Of a stretch of 64,000 nt of DNA, positions 1 to 7,444 are shown in pieces. The stretch comes from OMII01 sp947467385. Lineage in GTDB: Bacteria; Bdellovibrionota_C; UBA2361; OMII01. The stretch spans positions 62,001 to 126,000 of the forward strand of contig JBIKLA010000007.1 in assembly GCA_044360075.1 (NCBI GenBank), in the 5' to 3' direction. Position numbers and translations under genes: made by a program. Below the pieces are notes generated by a model. It did not search any database. It was not told the DNA's origin and was given only the letters and a program-made list of their open reading frames with translations. How positions within the stretch are numbered: the first letter of the stretch is position 1; each line of letters begins with the position of its first letter.

Positions 1-424
1 CTATCTCGCTTGTGAGAATCCCAACAACTCGCGCGGCCTGTTTCGCTGGAACCCCATGTTCGACGAGCTTCGCAACAAGCATGTGCAACCGCCTAGCGGT
101 TAGTACGACGGAGCCATCGGGACGGATCGTTGCGGACTCAAGGCCCTCTGGCTGAAGGAGGATCTTCACCGAGGGCACCCCAAGCCCTATGGTGCGAAGG
201 CCCTCCGTAAGCCCAGGCTCTATAGCCTCAGCGAGAAGGCGCTCCTGACGGGACCAAGCCTTTACCCAAGAGACAGTTGGGGTGGCCTTCGCAGGGTCTC
301 CGGCATGAGCCGAAGTGCCTGGCTTTTCGGCCGGGCCTTGCGCAGGGGCAGGAGAGGGCATCGTGAGCGCCCCAAGCGCAAGCATGGCCCCGGTGATGGC
401 TTCTTTCATGGACGCAGAGGTCAT
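1..424 (-). CDS. partial exported protein of unknown function
   Basis: The minus strand is open from an ATG at 424 to the left edge (141 codons, no stop), so the C-terminus lies outside the window. The first 30 residues look like a secretion signal: a short polar start, an Ala/Leu-rich stretch and a possible AxA-type cleavage near PAPAQG. A second ATG at 409, residue 6, is an alternative start. The remainder is a mixed polar domain with a helix rich in Leu, Val and Ala near the visible end (HMLVAKLVEHGVPAKQAARV). Codon use matches neighbouring genes. No family is recognised. Its reality rests on the long open frame and the signal-like N-terminus. Confidence 0.55.
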   Translation of the reverse strand, partial: MTSASMKEAITGAMLALGALTMPSPAPAQGPAEKPGTSAHAGDPAKATPTVSWVKAWSRQERLLAEAIEPGLTEGLRTIGLGVPSVKILLQPEGLESATIRPDGSVVLTARRLHMLVAKLVEHGVPAKQAARVVGILTSEI

Positions 425-498
425 GCTGGGATTATGGCCTAATCACGGTTGGAGGTGCGCTAAGAAAAGAGTGCGGACTGGCTGTTGAAAAGGGAAAG

Positions 499-561
499 GA
501 TGGGCACCTCAAAGCGAAACACTATGAATAAACATTCAAAGTGCGCTGCGAGGTGCCCATC
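499..561. repeat. perfect 12-bp inverted repeat with 39-nt spacer
   Basis: GATGGGCACCTC at 499-510 is matched by its exact reverse complement at 550-561. It lies downstream of the minus-strand lipoprotein gene that ends at 605. Read on the minus strand, the second arm is followed by a pyrimidine-rich run (CCTTTCCCTTTT), so it could act as a loose terminator. The long loop is unusual for that role. Confidence 0.5.
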
Positions 562-604
562 TAGTTGTTACGTACTATGCTAAGTTCCTAGTTCCAATGT
601 AGGC

Positions 605-961
605 CTATGCGATGCGCGCAGGGTTGAATGGAACTGGAGCTTTGTACGGTAGGGCTCCCTGCGTCGGTTGAACGAGCGAAGGGGCGGGAAGAACGGAGGG
701 CCTTGACGGTGCAGGCACCGCTGTTGGCGAAGGCAACGCAGCCGCCGGGGCTGACCTTTGTTGATACAGCACTGGCGGCGGATAGGTCTCGACCGTTGCA
801 GGGGGCAGGAAGGTCGGCGCGGTGCCCGGGGGGCACAATCCATTGGCCGAGATGGCCGGAGGGCACGGAGGAAGCGGTGCGTACACCGTCTTCGGGCAGC
901 TCTGGCATCCCACTGCGCTAACCAATATCCCCATAGCAACGAACTTGAACAAGCTCTTCAT
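605..961 (-). CDS. small proline-rich lipoprotein
   Basis: The 118-residue product begins with a lipoprotein signal: Lys at residues 2 and 6, a hydrophobic core, then VSAVGC with the lipidation Cys at residue 19. The mature part is dominated by Pro, Ala and Ser (PPCPP, LPPATVETYPPP and similar runs) with two more cysteines near the N-terminus. It looks like an unfolded periplasmic tether or spacer. No known domain is seen. Overlapping frames on both strands are open because of the biased composition, but only this one has a secretion signal. It stands alone between the partial gene on its left and fcl on its right. Confidence 0.6.
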   Translation of the reverse strand: MKSLFKFVAMGILVSAVGCQSCPKTVYAPLPPCPPAISANGLCPPGTAPTFLPPATVETYPPPVLYQQRSAPAAALPSPTAVPAPSRPSVLPAPSLVQPTQGALPYKAPVPFNPARIA

Positions 962-1341
962 ACGAAATACTCCACGTACCGATACTCTCGGACAGAGGGT
1001 TACTACGTCTCTTCAAACAACACGTTTGAACGAACGCTTCACCGCTAGGGAGATACGCTCTGTATCTCACTAAAGGTGAAGCGAACTGACGTATTGCTTT
1101 CCGTTCGGTAACGAAACGGGCAACTACTCACAGCGCGTCATAGAACCTTTTAGGCCTAGAGGCGCCCATATGGGAAAGAACATACGGCCTCCCGTTTGGG
1201 ATTCCGCTCACGCATAACAGTATGGCGGTCGGGGGCACGCAAATCACCTAATGGCCCAAAGTAACTGATAAAACGGACAGGTTGCGACTGCTTCGAACAG
1301 CGCTGAATCTCCCTACGAAGTGGCTGAATCTAAAACCCTAC
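962..1341. other. intergenic region, no gene seen
   Basis: This is the region between the divergent lipoprotein and fcl genes. No frame has a plausible start with ribosome-binding site. A small hairpin with CCGTT/AACGG arms lies near 1100-1120 in the likely leader of the lipoprotein gene. A TTG at 1282 would extend fcl by 20 residues but is not supported by homology. Promoters for both genes presumably lie here; none was assigned. Confidence 0.5.
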
Positions 1342-2331
1342 ATGGCTCAGACACAGGTTTTCTCACGATTTCCATACGATGCTCGCATCTTTGTGGCGGG
1401 TCATACTGGGCTTGTTGGCTCAGCGATCGTGCGTTGCCTAAGCCGTCACGGCTACCGAAACCTGATCGTTCGCACCAGGGCAGAGCTCGATCTCCTCGAT
1501 CAGGGGGCGGTCAACCGCTTCTTTGCCGAGCAGCAGATCGATTTTGTGTTTGTCGTGGCTGCGAAGGTTGGCGGCATCCTGCACAACTCGCGACACCAGG
1601 CGGATTTCCTCTACGAGAACCTGATGATCTCGGCCAACCTCATAAAGGCGGCCGCAGATCACGGGGTGCAGAAGCTGCTCTACACCGGAAGCTCCTGCAT
1701 CTACCCCAAGCACTCTCCGCAGCCCATTCAGGAGGAGTCGCTCCTATCTGGGCCCCTTGAACCGACTAACGAGGGGTATGCACTAGCGAAGATCGCGGGC
1801 CTCAAGCTATGCGAGAAGTTTCACCAGCAGTACGGCAAGTGCTTCGTTTCGGTTATGCCGACAAACATGTACGGCCCAAACGACAACTTCCATCCGGCCC
1901 ATTCGCACGTCATCCCAGGCATGATGCGCCGCTTCCATGAGGCCAAGGTGCAGGGCGCCCCGGCGGTTGAGGTGTGGGGCACGGGATCTCCCCGCCGCGA
2001 GTTTCTCTACGTCGATGACTTCGCAGAGGCCGCGCTTGTTGTCATGGAGCGCTATGATGAGCCCTCGACGATTAACGTGGGCACCGGTGAGGATGTCACC
2101 ATTCGCCACCTTGCAGAGCAGATGAAAGCCGTGGTGGGGTATGAGGGCGAGATCGTCTTCGATACAACCAAGCCCGACGGCACTCCGCGCAAGGTGCTCG
2201 ATGTCTCGCGCATCAAAGCCCTCGGATGGCAGCCCTCCGTGGTGTTGCCAGAGGGGCTCGCTCGGGCCTACTCGTGGGCTCTCTCACACAACCGGCTTGT
2301 GCTCCCCGAGCGAGCGGCCGTTTCGGCGTAA
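1342..2331 (+). CDS. fcl: GDP-L-fucose synthase
   Basis: A bifunctional 3,5-epimerase/4-reductase of the extended SDR family that converts GDP-4-keto-6-deoxy-D-mannose to GDP-L-fucose, a precursor of surface polysaccharides. The 329-residue protein has the NAD(P)-binding GHTGLVG motif at residues 20-26, the catalytic serine region GSSCIYP near 116, and the YALAK catalytic Tyr-Lys pair near 146. Family-typical segments VGGI, NMYGPNDNF, ShVIPGMMRRFHEA and GSPRREFLYVDD are all present. The ATG at 1342 gives the family's usual N-terminus; a TTG at 1282 would add an unmatched 20-residue extension. No GDP-mannose dehydratase is adjacent, so the substrate must come from a gene outside the window. 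Confidence 0.93.
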   Translation: MAQTQVFSRFPYDARIFVAGHTGLVGSAIVRCLSRHGYRNLIVRTRAELDLLDQGAVNRFFAEQQIDFVFVVAAKVGGILHNSRHQADFLYENLMISANLIKAAADHGVQKLLYTGSSCIYPKHSPQPIQEESLLSGPLEPTNEGYALAKIAGLKLCEKFHQQYGKCFVSVMPTNMYGPNDNFHPAHSHVIPGMMRRFHEAKVQGAPAVEVWGTGSPRREFLYVDDFAEAALVVMERYDEPSTINVGTGEDVTIRHLAEQMKAVVGYEGEIVFDTTKPDGTPRKVLDVSRIKALGWQPSVVLPEGLARAYSWALSHNRLVLPERAAVSA

Positions 2332-2426
2332 TTCCCCCTGGAGCACTCTTCGCCGGTAGAAAACAACCTCGGCGCGTTGTACTGTTCCCAGGTACGGCCA
2401 CGCATGCACCGGCCTTAGGATCGGCT

Positions 2427-2792
2427 ATGACACACCCCAAGCCAGCTGTAACTCTGCAAGAGCTCACCGAGATCATCCTCTTGTTTCGGGATGCTCGCGA
2501 CTGGAAGCAGTTCCACAAGCCCAAGGACATGGCGCTCTCGCTCATGCTTGAGAGCGCCGAAGTCGGAGAGCTCTTTCAGTGGAAGGGGGATGCGGAGATC
2601 GAGGCGAAGCTTCCCACGATGGGCGAGGAGCTCGGGCGGGAGCTCTCGGATGTTCTCTACTGGGTGCTGCTGATGGCGCACGACTCCGGTATCAACCTCG
2701 GCGAGGCCTTCGAGCGCAAGATGAGCGAGAACGAGAAGAAGTACCCGGCCGAGCTGTCGAAGGGCTCAGCCAGAAAATACTCCGAGCTCTAG
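2427..2792 (+). CDS. MazG-like nucleotide pyrophosphohydrolase (dCTP pyrophosphatase 1 type)
   Basis: A 121-residue all-alpha NTP pyrophosphatase. The metal-binding pattern of the family is visible as ESAEVGE followed by ELSDVLYW, that is ExxE then ExxD. The N-terminal segment LTEIILLFRDARDWKQFHKP is characteristic of the short RS21-C6/DCTPP1 branch, which hydrolyses dCTP and modified pyrimidine nucleotides. The frame is open further upstream, but the ATG at 2427 gives the family-length protein. The gene follows fcl and meets the convergent SDR gene tail-to-tail, with the stop codons overlapping in CTAG. The probable role is house-cleaning of the nucleotide pool. Confidence 0.85.
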   Translation: MTHPKPAVTLQELTEIILLFRDARDWKQFHKPKDMALSLMLESAEVGELFQWKGDAEIEAKLPTMGEELGRELSDVLYWVLLMAHDSGINLGEAFERKMSENEKKYPAELSKGSARKYSEL

Positions 2793-3526
2793 AGCTTAAG
2801 CTTCTTAAAGATGCACTCTGGGATGTGGAGGATCGCGAGCATAATAAGCCTCCAGAACGCCGGCGTGTACACGACCGACTCTCCGCGCACCATCGCCTTG
2901 TGCACGCGCCTGCCGACCGTTTCAGCCGAGGCGAAGAGCGGGCCCTTCTTGATGTGAGCCGTCATCGGGGTGTCGACGAACCCTGGCTTAATCGTTGTCA
3001 CCGACACGCCGTGATGAGCCAGCCGGTTGCGCAGGCCCTGCAGGAAGGTCGTCAGGCCCCCCTTGGCAGCGCCGTACACGTAGTTGCTCTGCCGTCCGCG
3101 GTCGCCAGCAACCGACGAGATAACAGTAATATTTCCCGTTTTGCGGGCCTGGAAGTAGTTCGCCAGCCAGGTCAGGAACGCTATCGGGCTCAAGAAGTTA
3201 GCGGCAAGGGACCTCTCTGTGGCGGGCCAGCTCGCCTCGCACTCCGGCTGGTTGGGGAGGTCGCCGTGGGCGATGAGGGCCATATCTATCGCGCCCAGGG
3301 CATGAGACGCGCGCTCCATAAGCTTGTCGTGAGAAGCCAGGTCGTGCGCGTCGAAGGTCGCTGTGTGAACGTCAGCGGCATTTCGCACCCGCAGGTCGCT
3401 GGCGAGGCGCTCAAGCTTCTCAGCGTTACGCCCTATCAAAAACAGCGAGGCCCCCTCCTGGGCGAACGCGCGTGCCGTTTCTGCTGCGATAGCCGAAGTT
3501 GCTCCGATGATGACTACCTTGCTCAT
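2789..3526 (-). CDS. DprE2-like short-chain dehydrogenase (decaprenylphospho-ketoribose reductase)
   Basis: A 245-residue classical SDR. The cofactor motif is a variant, IIGATSAIAAETA, as in DprE2 proteins; the active site has ISSVAG and YGAAK (Tyr-x3-Lys). The C-terminal segment, rich in hydrophobic and basic residues (IMLAILHIPECIFKKLKL), fits membrane association. It overlaps the upstream DprE1-like gene by ATGA, so translation is coupled. In mycobacteria this pair epimerises decaprenylphosphoryl ribose at C2: DprE1 oxidises and DprE2 reduces with NADH. The assignment rests mainly on this pairing and on the HAD-UbiA gene beyond. A generic SDR function cannot be excluded from the sequence alone. 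Confidence 0.8.
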   Translation of the reverse strand: MSKVVIIGATSAIAAETARAFAQEGASLFLIGRNAEKLERLASDLRVRNAADVHTATFDAHDLASHDKLMERASHALGAIDMALIAHGDLPNQPECEASWPATERSLAANFLSPIAFLTWLANYFQARKTGNITVISSVAGDRGRQSNYVYGAAKGGLTTFLQGLRNRLAHHGVSVTTIKPGFVDTPMTAHIKKGPLFASAETVGRRVHKAMVRGESVVYTPAFWRLIMLAILHIPECIFKKLKL

Positions 3527-4863
3527 GATTGCTCCATCACGCGACGCCATAAGCTCGAAGAGAACCGCGGGTCTATGAACTGCTTGAACTCTTCCCAGCG
3601 TGGGTACGAGAGCTTAAACATCTCAGGCGACATGCGCGCGTCCTTGGCTGCATAAATACGGCCGCGCGAGTCCTTAACGATGTGGTCGAGCTCGTCCATC
3701 AGTGCCAGTGTCGGGGCGCCGTCATTTGGGAAGTCGAGGGCCAGGGTCACGCCCTTGGCCGGAAACGACATAAGGCCCGGCGACGCCACGTCGCCAAAGG
3801 TCTTGAGCACCGCCAAAAACGAGGCGCGCTTCGAGCGGGAGATGCGCTTAAAGATCTCTTTGATGATGCTCCTGTCCTGCTCAAAAGGCACAACGAGCTG
3901 GTACTGGAAGAATCCGCGCTTGCCGTACATTCGGTTCCAGTTAAGCACCGCATCGAGCGGGTAAAAGAACGGGTCGTAGTGCGTCAGCGCATCAACGGTG
4001 TGCTTCACCTGCTTGTTGTAGTAAAGCATGTTAAATGAGCGCATGAAGAGCGAGTTGAGCAGCCACGACGGCGCCTCGCACGGAAAGGGCAGCGATGGGG
4101 AGAAGTGCTTTTTGGCCTTGGTTCGCTCCGAAAAGTTCCCAGCCATAAAGAGCCCGCGGCCGAGGTTGTCTCCCTCGGAGGTGCAGTCGACCCACGAGAC
4201 GCTGTAGTCGAAAAGCTTGTCGCTCTCAGCTGATATGTCGAAGAACTCGTCGAGGTTCCGAAACTTAATCGTGCGCGTGTCGAGGTACGGCGAGCGTATC
4301 GGCACGAGCTGGAGCTCTACCCACGTGATGAGGCCGGTGAGCCCGAGCCCGCCGACCGTCGCGTTAAAAAGGGGAGCGTTCAGGGTGGGGGAGCAGGTCT
4401 GCAGCGAACCATCCGAGCGGCGCAAGCCGAGGCTCAGCACGTGGAGGCCAAATGTTCCCGCCTTGTGGTGGTTTTTGCCATGGATGTCGTTTGCGATAGC
4501 CCCGCCGAGGGTCACAAACTTCGTTCCCGGCGTGACCGGAAGGAACCAGCCGCGCGGCACGAATACCGAGAGTATCGTCGCCAGGCTCACGCCGGCTTCA
4601 GCTGTTACAACTCCTGTGTCGGGGTTGAAGGCGATGAAGCACGAGAGCGCGTCCGTGTCGATTACGGCGTTGTTGTTGTTGATGCAGCTGTCGCCGTAGC
4701 TTCGCCCGAGCCCGTACGGAAGCACTGAGCGCCCATCGCTGGGGAGAGGCAGGGGCTGATTGGGTGAGAGTACCTGCACCACCCGCTGATCTTGTAGCTT
4801 GGGGTAGCGCCCCCACGACTCAAACGTTTTCACGACACGCCACTCTTGATTGAGAACTGTCAC
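3523..4863 (-). CDS. DprE1-like FAD-dependent oxidase (decaprenylphosphoryl-ribose 2-oxidase)
   Basis: A 446-residue VAO/PCMH-type FAD enzyme. The N-terminal FAD domain has YGLGRSYGDSC and GGAIANDIHGKNHH, almost identical to the DprE1 motifs; the C-terminal substrate domain contains FPAKGVTLALDFPN and the AKDAR segment with the lysine conserved in DprE1. As I recall the alignment, the residue equivalent to the mycobacterial benzothiazinone-reactive Cys387 is Ala here (TLALDFP). The GTG at 4863 was chosen because a GAGG Shine-Dalgarno lies just upstream; the frame is open to 5016 but that extension is low-complexity and overlaps the divergent gene. It forms an ATGA-overlapping operon with the DprE2-like gene. 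The predicted product is the 2-keto intermediate on a polyprenyl phosphate carrier. Confidence 0.85.
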   Translation of the reverse strand: MTVLNQEWRVVKTFESWGRYPKLQDQRVVQVLSPNQPLPLPSDGRSVLPYGLGRSYGDSCINNNNAVIDTDALSCFIAFNPDTGVVTAEAGVSLATILSVFVPRGWFLPVTPGTKFVTLGGAIANDIHGKNHHKAGTFGLHVLSLGLRRSDGSLQTCSPTLNAPLFNATVGGLGLTGLITWVELQLVPIRSPYLDTRTIKFRNLDEFFDISAESDKLFDYSVSWVDCTSEGDNLGRGLFMAGNFSERTKAKKHFSPSLPFPCEAPSWLLNSLFMRSFNMLYYNKQVKHTVDALTHYDPFFYPLDAVLNWNRMYGKRGFFQYQLVVPFEQDRSIIKEIFKRISRSKRASFLAVLKTFGDVASPGLMSFPAKGVTLALDFPNDGAPTLALMDELDHIVKDSRGRIYAAKDARMSPEMFKLSYPRWEEFKQFIDPRFSSSLWRRVMEQS

Positions 4864-4992
4864 TGGTGCCTCGTGCACCCCGCCATAGCAGGATAGCCAC
4901 TGCCCCCGAGCGGCGCAATCGGAAGAAGGGCGGGGGGTGGTGCATGGGTTTGTGCCGTGACGGAGGCGAGATCCCCTGCTATAACGGGGTTC

Positions 4993-6444
4993 ATGCAGGG
5001 AGAGATGTTGCAGCATGAGCAGAAGGCGCCGGTAATCTGTGCGGATGTCGATGGGACTATCCTCGCCACGGATCTGCTTTACGAGTCATTCCTGTATGTG
5101 CTCAAGCGGCACCCCCTGACCCTCTTCCGTGCCCCATGGTGGCTCCTGAAGGGCAGGGCGCACCTCAAGGAGAAGCTGGCGGAGCGCGCCGAGGGCCTCT
5201 CGGTTGATCTTCTGCCGCTCAACGAGGGGGTAGTCGACTACCTGCGTCAAGCAGCAGGGGAGGGGCAGCGCATCGTGCTCGCCTCGGCCTCGCACCGGTC
5301 CATGGTCGAACGGGTCGCGAAGCGCCTCGGTTTTGTGTCCGATGTCATCGCAACAGACGGTACGGTTAACTTTAAGGGCTCCGCAAAGGCTAAGGCTATC
5401 AACGCCCACCTAGGCGACGTGGCGTGGGAGTACGTTGGCGACTCTTCCGCGGACTTGGCGGTATGGCGCGAAGCCTCAAGCGTTGTGTGCGTGACGTCGA
5501 GCGTGAGCTTCGGGCGCAGGGTACAGGCCGCGTGCCCAGGGGCGCACCTCATCTCAAAGCCCGCATTTACCCCAGCGGTGCTGCTCAAGGCGCTTCGCGT
5601 TCATCAGTGGCTAAAAAACCTGCTCCTCTTCGCCCCGATTGTCCTTGCCCACCAGTGGCTCAACGGCGCGGCCCTGCGCGACACGGTGTTGGCTGCGCTC
5701 GCCTTTTCGCTGTGCGCCTCAGGGGTGTATCTGATGAACGATCTCCTCGACCTTGAGGCTGACCGGCTCCATCCACGCAAGCGCAAGAGGCCGTGCGCGG
5801 CGGGGCGCATGCCGCTTGCAACCGCCATGGCCCTCACGCCGGCGCTGTTTGCCATATCGTTTGGTATCGCTGCGACGGTGAACCTTGGGTTGCTCGTCGT
5901 GCTCTCAATCTACCTCCTTCTGACGAGCGCATACTCCTTTCGGCTGAAGGCGCTTGCGCTGGTCGATATCATCCTCCTAGCGTTCCTGTACACCATGCGG
6001 GTCGTGGCAGGTGGCGTGGCAGCCAACATCCATCTCTCGCAGTGGCTCCTTGGCCTCTCGATGTTCCTCTTTCTTAGCCTCGCCTGCGTCAAGCGCTTCT
6101 CGGAGCTGCTGGTGCTGCAGCAGCGAAACGAGAGCCGCACGTGGGGGCGAGGGTACTCGGTGGGCGATATCGAGCAGATAGCCTCGTTTGGCTCAGCAAG
6201 CGCCTACATCTCGGTGCTCGTCCTTGCCCTCTATGTGAGCAGCAAGGAGATTGCCGAGCTCTACTCGACCCCCGAGGTGGTTTACTTCGCATGCCCGCTG
6301 CTGCTCTACTGGGTCAGCCGCATCTGGCTCCTGGCCCGCCGTGGCCTTGTGCATGACGATCCCCTTGTCTTTGCGCTCCGCGACAAAATTACGTATGTTG
6401 TTGCGGCTATCGGCGTAATCATATTTGTTGGCGCTAAGTGGTAG
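4993..6444 (+). CDS. HAD phosphatase-UbiA prenyltransferase fusion (DPPR synthase-like)
   Basis: The N-terminal roughly 190 residues form a phosphoserine-phosphatase-type HAD domain: DVDGT (nucleophile and acid Asp), LASAS (motif II), a Lys in KGSAKAKAI and YVGDSSAD (motif IV). All catalytic positions are present. The C-terminal roughly 280 residues are a UbiA membrane prenyltransferase with about eight to nine hydrophobic helices and the NDLLDLEAD metal/pyrophosphate motif followed by RLHPRKRKRP, as in decaprenyl-phosphate phosphoribosyltransferases. Known UbiA members of this type transfer 5-phosphoribose from PRPP to polyprenyl phosphate. The HAD half could then remove the 5-phosphate (inference). 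It is divergent from the DprE1/DprE2 pair across a short shared promoter region. The start is uncertain: GTG 4957, ATG 4993 or ATG 5005. Confidence 0.85.
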   Translation: MQGEMLQHEQKAPVICADVDGTILATDLLYESFLYVLKRHPLTLFRAPWWLLKGRAHLKEKLAERAEGLSVDLLPLNEGVVDYLRQAAGEGQRIVLASASHRSMVERVAKRLGFVSDVIATDGTVNFKGSAKAKAINAHLGDVAWEYVGDSSADLAVWREASSVVCVTSSVSFGRRVQAACPGAHLISKPAFTPAVLLKALRVHQWLKNLLLFAPIVLAHQWLNGAALRDTVLAALAFSLCASGVYLMNDLLDLEADRLHPRKRKRPCAAGRMPLATAMALTPALFAISFGIAATVNLGLLVVLSIYLLLTSAYSFRLKALALVDIILLAFLYTMRVVAGGVAANIHLSQWLLGLSMFLFLSLACVKRFSELLVLQQRNESRTWGRGYSVGDIEQIASFGSASAYISVLVLALYVSSKEIAELYSTPEVVYFACPLLLYWVSRIWLLARRGLVHDDPLVFALRDKITYVVAAIGVIIFVGAKW

Positions 6445-6451
6445 GTCCCCT

Positions 6452-7426
6452 ATGGGAGCTCGATCCTTCGCGTTGGCGCTCGCGTGTGTCTTGGCCTCAT
6501 GCGCGCTGCCAGCTTCTCACCGTGAATTCTCTGTCCCCGCAGCGCCAGGCGCTGGCGGCGAATTCGCCTCGTCACAGGACCTGCTCGTCGCCGGGCTCGT
6601 GACGGAGGCGATGGCGTACTCAAAGCTGGGCCGCTTCCTTGAGGCCGAGAATCGGCTGCGCCAAGCCGATTATGCGACGCCGCACAATCCGCGCATCCAG
6701 TACAGCCTCGCCGTGGCGATGAACCAGACCGGCCAAAGCGACGACGCAAAAGCGCTTCTCGAGCAGCTCTTGGCGAAGAGCCCCGATGACCCCAATTATC
6801 TGACCGCCCTTGCAGACGTCGAGTACAGCCTTGGCTCAACCGCCGACGCAAAACATAGGCTGAAGCTCGCCTTCACCCGCTTCAAGGAGGCGGGCAACGC
6901 GGCGCAGGCCGCGCGGCTGGCGCGCTCGATAGCGAACCTTGCGTTCATCGAGGGCCGCGAACAGGAGGCGCTCTGCTACTCGTACGAGGCGCTCGCGCTT
7001 TCCCCCGTGCCAGAACAGCTCGGATGGCATGCGCGGCTCCTTGTGGCGCTCAATTATCCTGACCAGGCTGAAGAGATGATCAAGGCGGCGATGGTGAAGA
7101 ACCGCGCGATCGTCAACCATGCTGGGGTGCAGCACTCGCTGGCGCTAGCCCGCTACGCTCTCGGAAACCTTTCGGGTGCGGTTGAGGCTGAGGAGTTGGC
7201 GATCGACCACATCCCCGACTCCCCCGAGCTGGGCTCCGAAATAAACGCTGCCTGGTACCTGATGAAGCAGGAGCTGCCGAATCGCGACACGAGCGCTGAC
7301 GCTGAGGAGCTCGTCGAGCAGCAGCGGGAGGCCGCGGTGATGTTCCGTGAGCGCGCGAGGTACGAGGTTGTGGCGTGGCCAGTCAAGCTGCGTGAAAAGC
7401 TCGATGCCGTGACCGCTAAGGAGTAG
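6452..7426 (+). CDS. TPR-repeat lipoprotein
   Basis: A 324-residue lipoprotein: MGARS start, hydrophobic core and VLASC lipobox, then a short linker and an alpha-helical tetratricopeptide array. Repeats are visible as AMAYSKLGRFLEAENRLRQA, YSLAVAMNQTGQSDDAKALL, YLTALADVEYSLGSTADAK, then ANLAFIEGREQEAL and LALARYALGNLSGAVEAEEL. The C-terminal segment is Glu/Arg-rich and charged. It starts 8 nt after the HAD-UbiA stop with an AGGT-type ribosome site, so it is probably co-transcribed. The ATG at 6452 was chosen because it places the signal peptide at the N-terminus; an upstream TTG at 6425 would bury it. It probably acts as a protein-interaction scaffold anchored to the membrane; partner unknown. 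Confidence 0.8.
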   Translation: MGARSFALALACVLASCALPASHREFSVPAAPGAGGEFASSQDLLVAGLVTEAMAYSKLGRFLEAENRLRQADYATPHNPRIQYSLAVAMNQTGQSDDAKALLEQLLAKSPDDPNYLTALADVEYSLGSTADAKHRLKLAFTRFKEAGNAAQAARLARSIANLAFIEGREQEALCYSYEALALSPVPEQLGWHARLLVALNYPDQAEEMIKAAMVKNRAIVNHAGVQHSLALARYALGNLSGAVEAEELAIDHIPDSPELGSEINAAWYLMKQELPNRDTSADAEELVEQQREAAVMFRERARYEVVAWPVKLREKLDAVTAKE

Positions 7427-7444
7427 CCGGCGCGGCGCTTAAGC

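Noticed and set aside
2579..3655. Long plus-strand frame across the SDR gene
   Set aside because: It overlaps the well-supported MazG-like and DprE2-like genes and has no domain.
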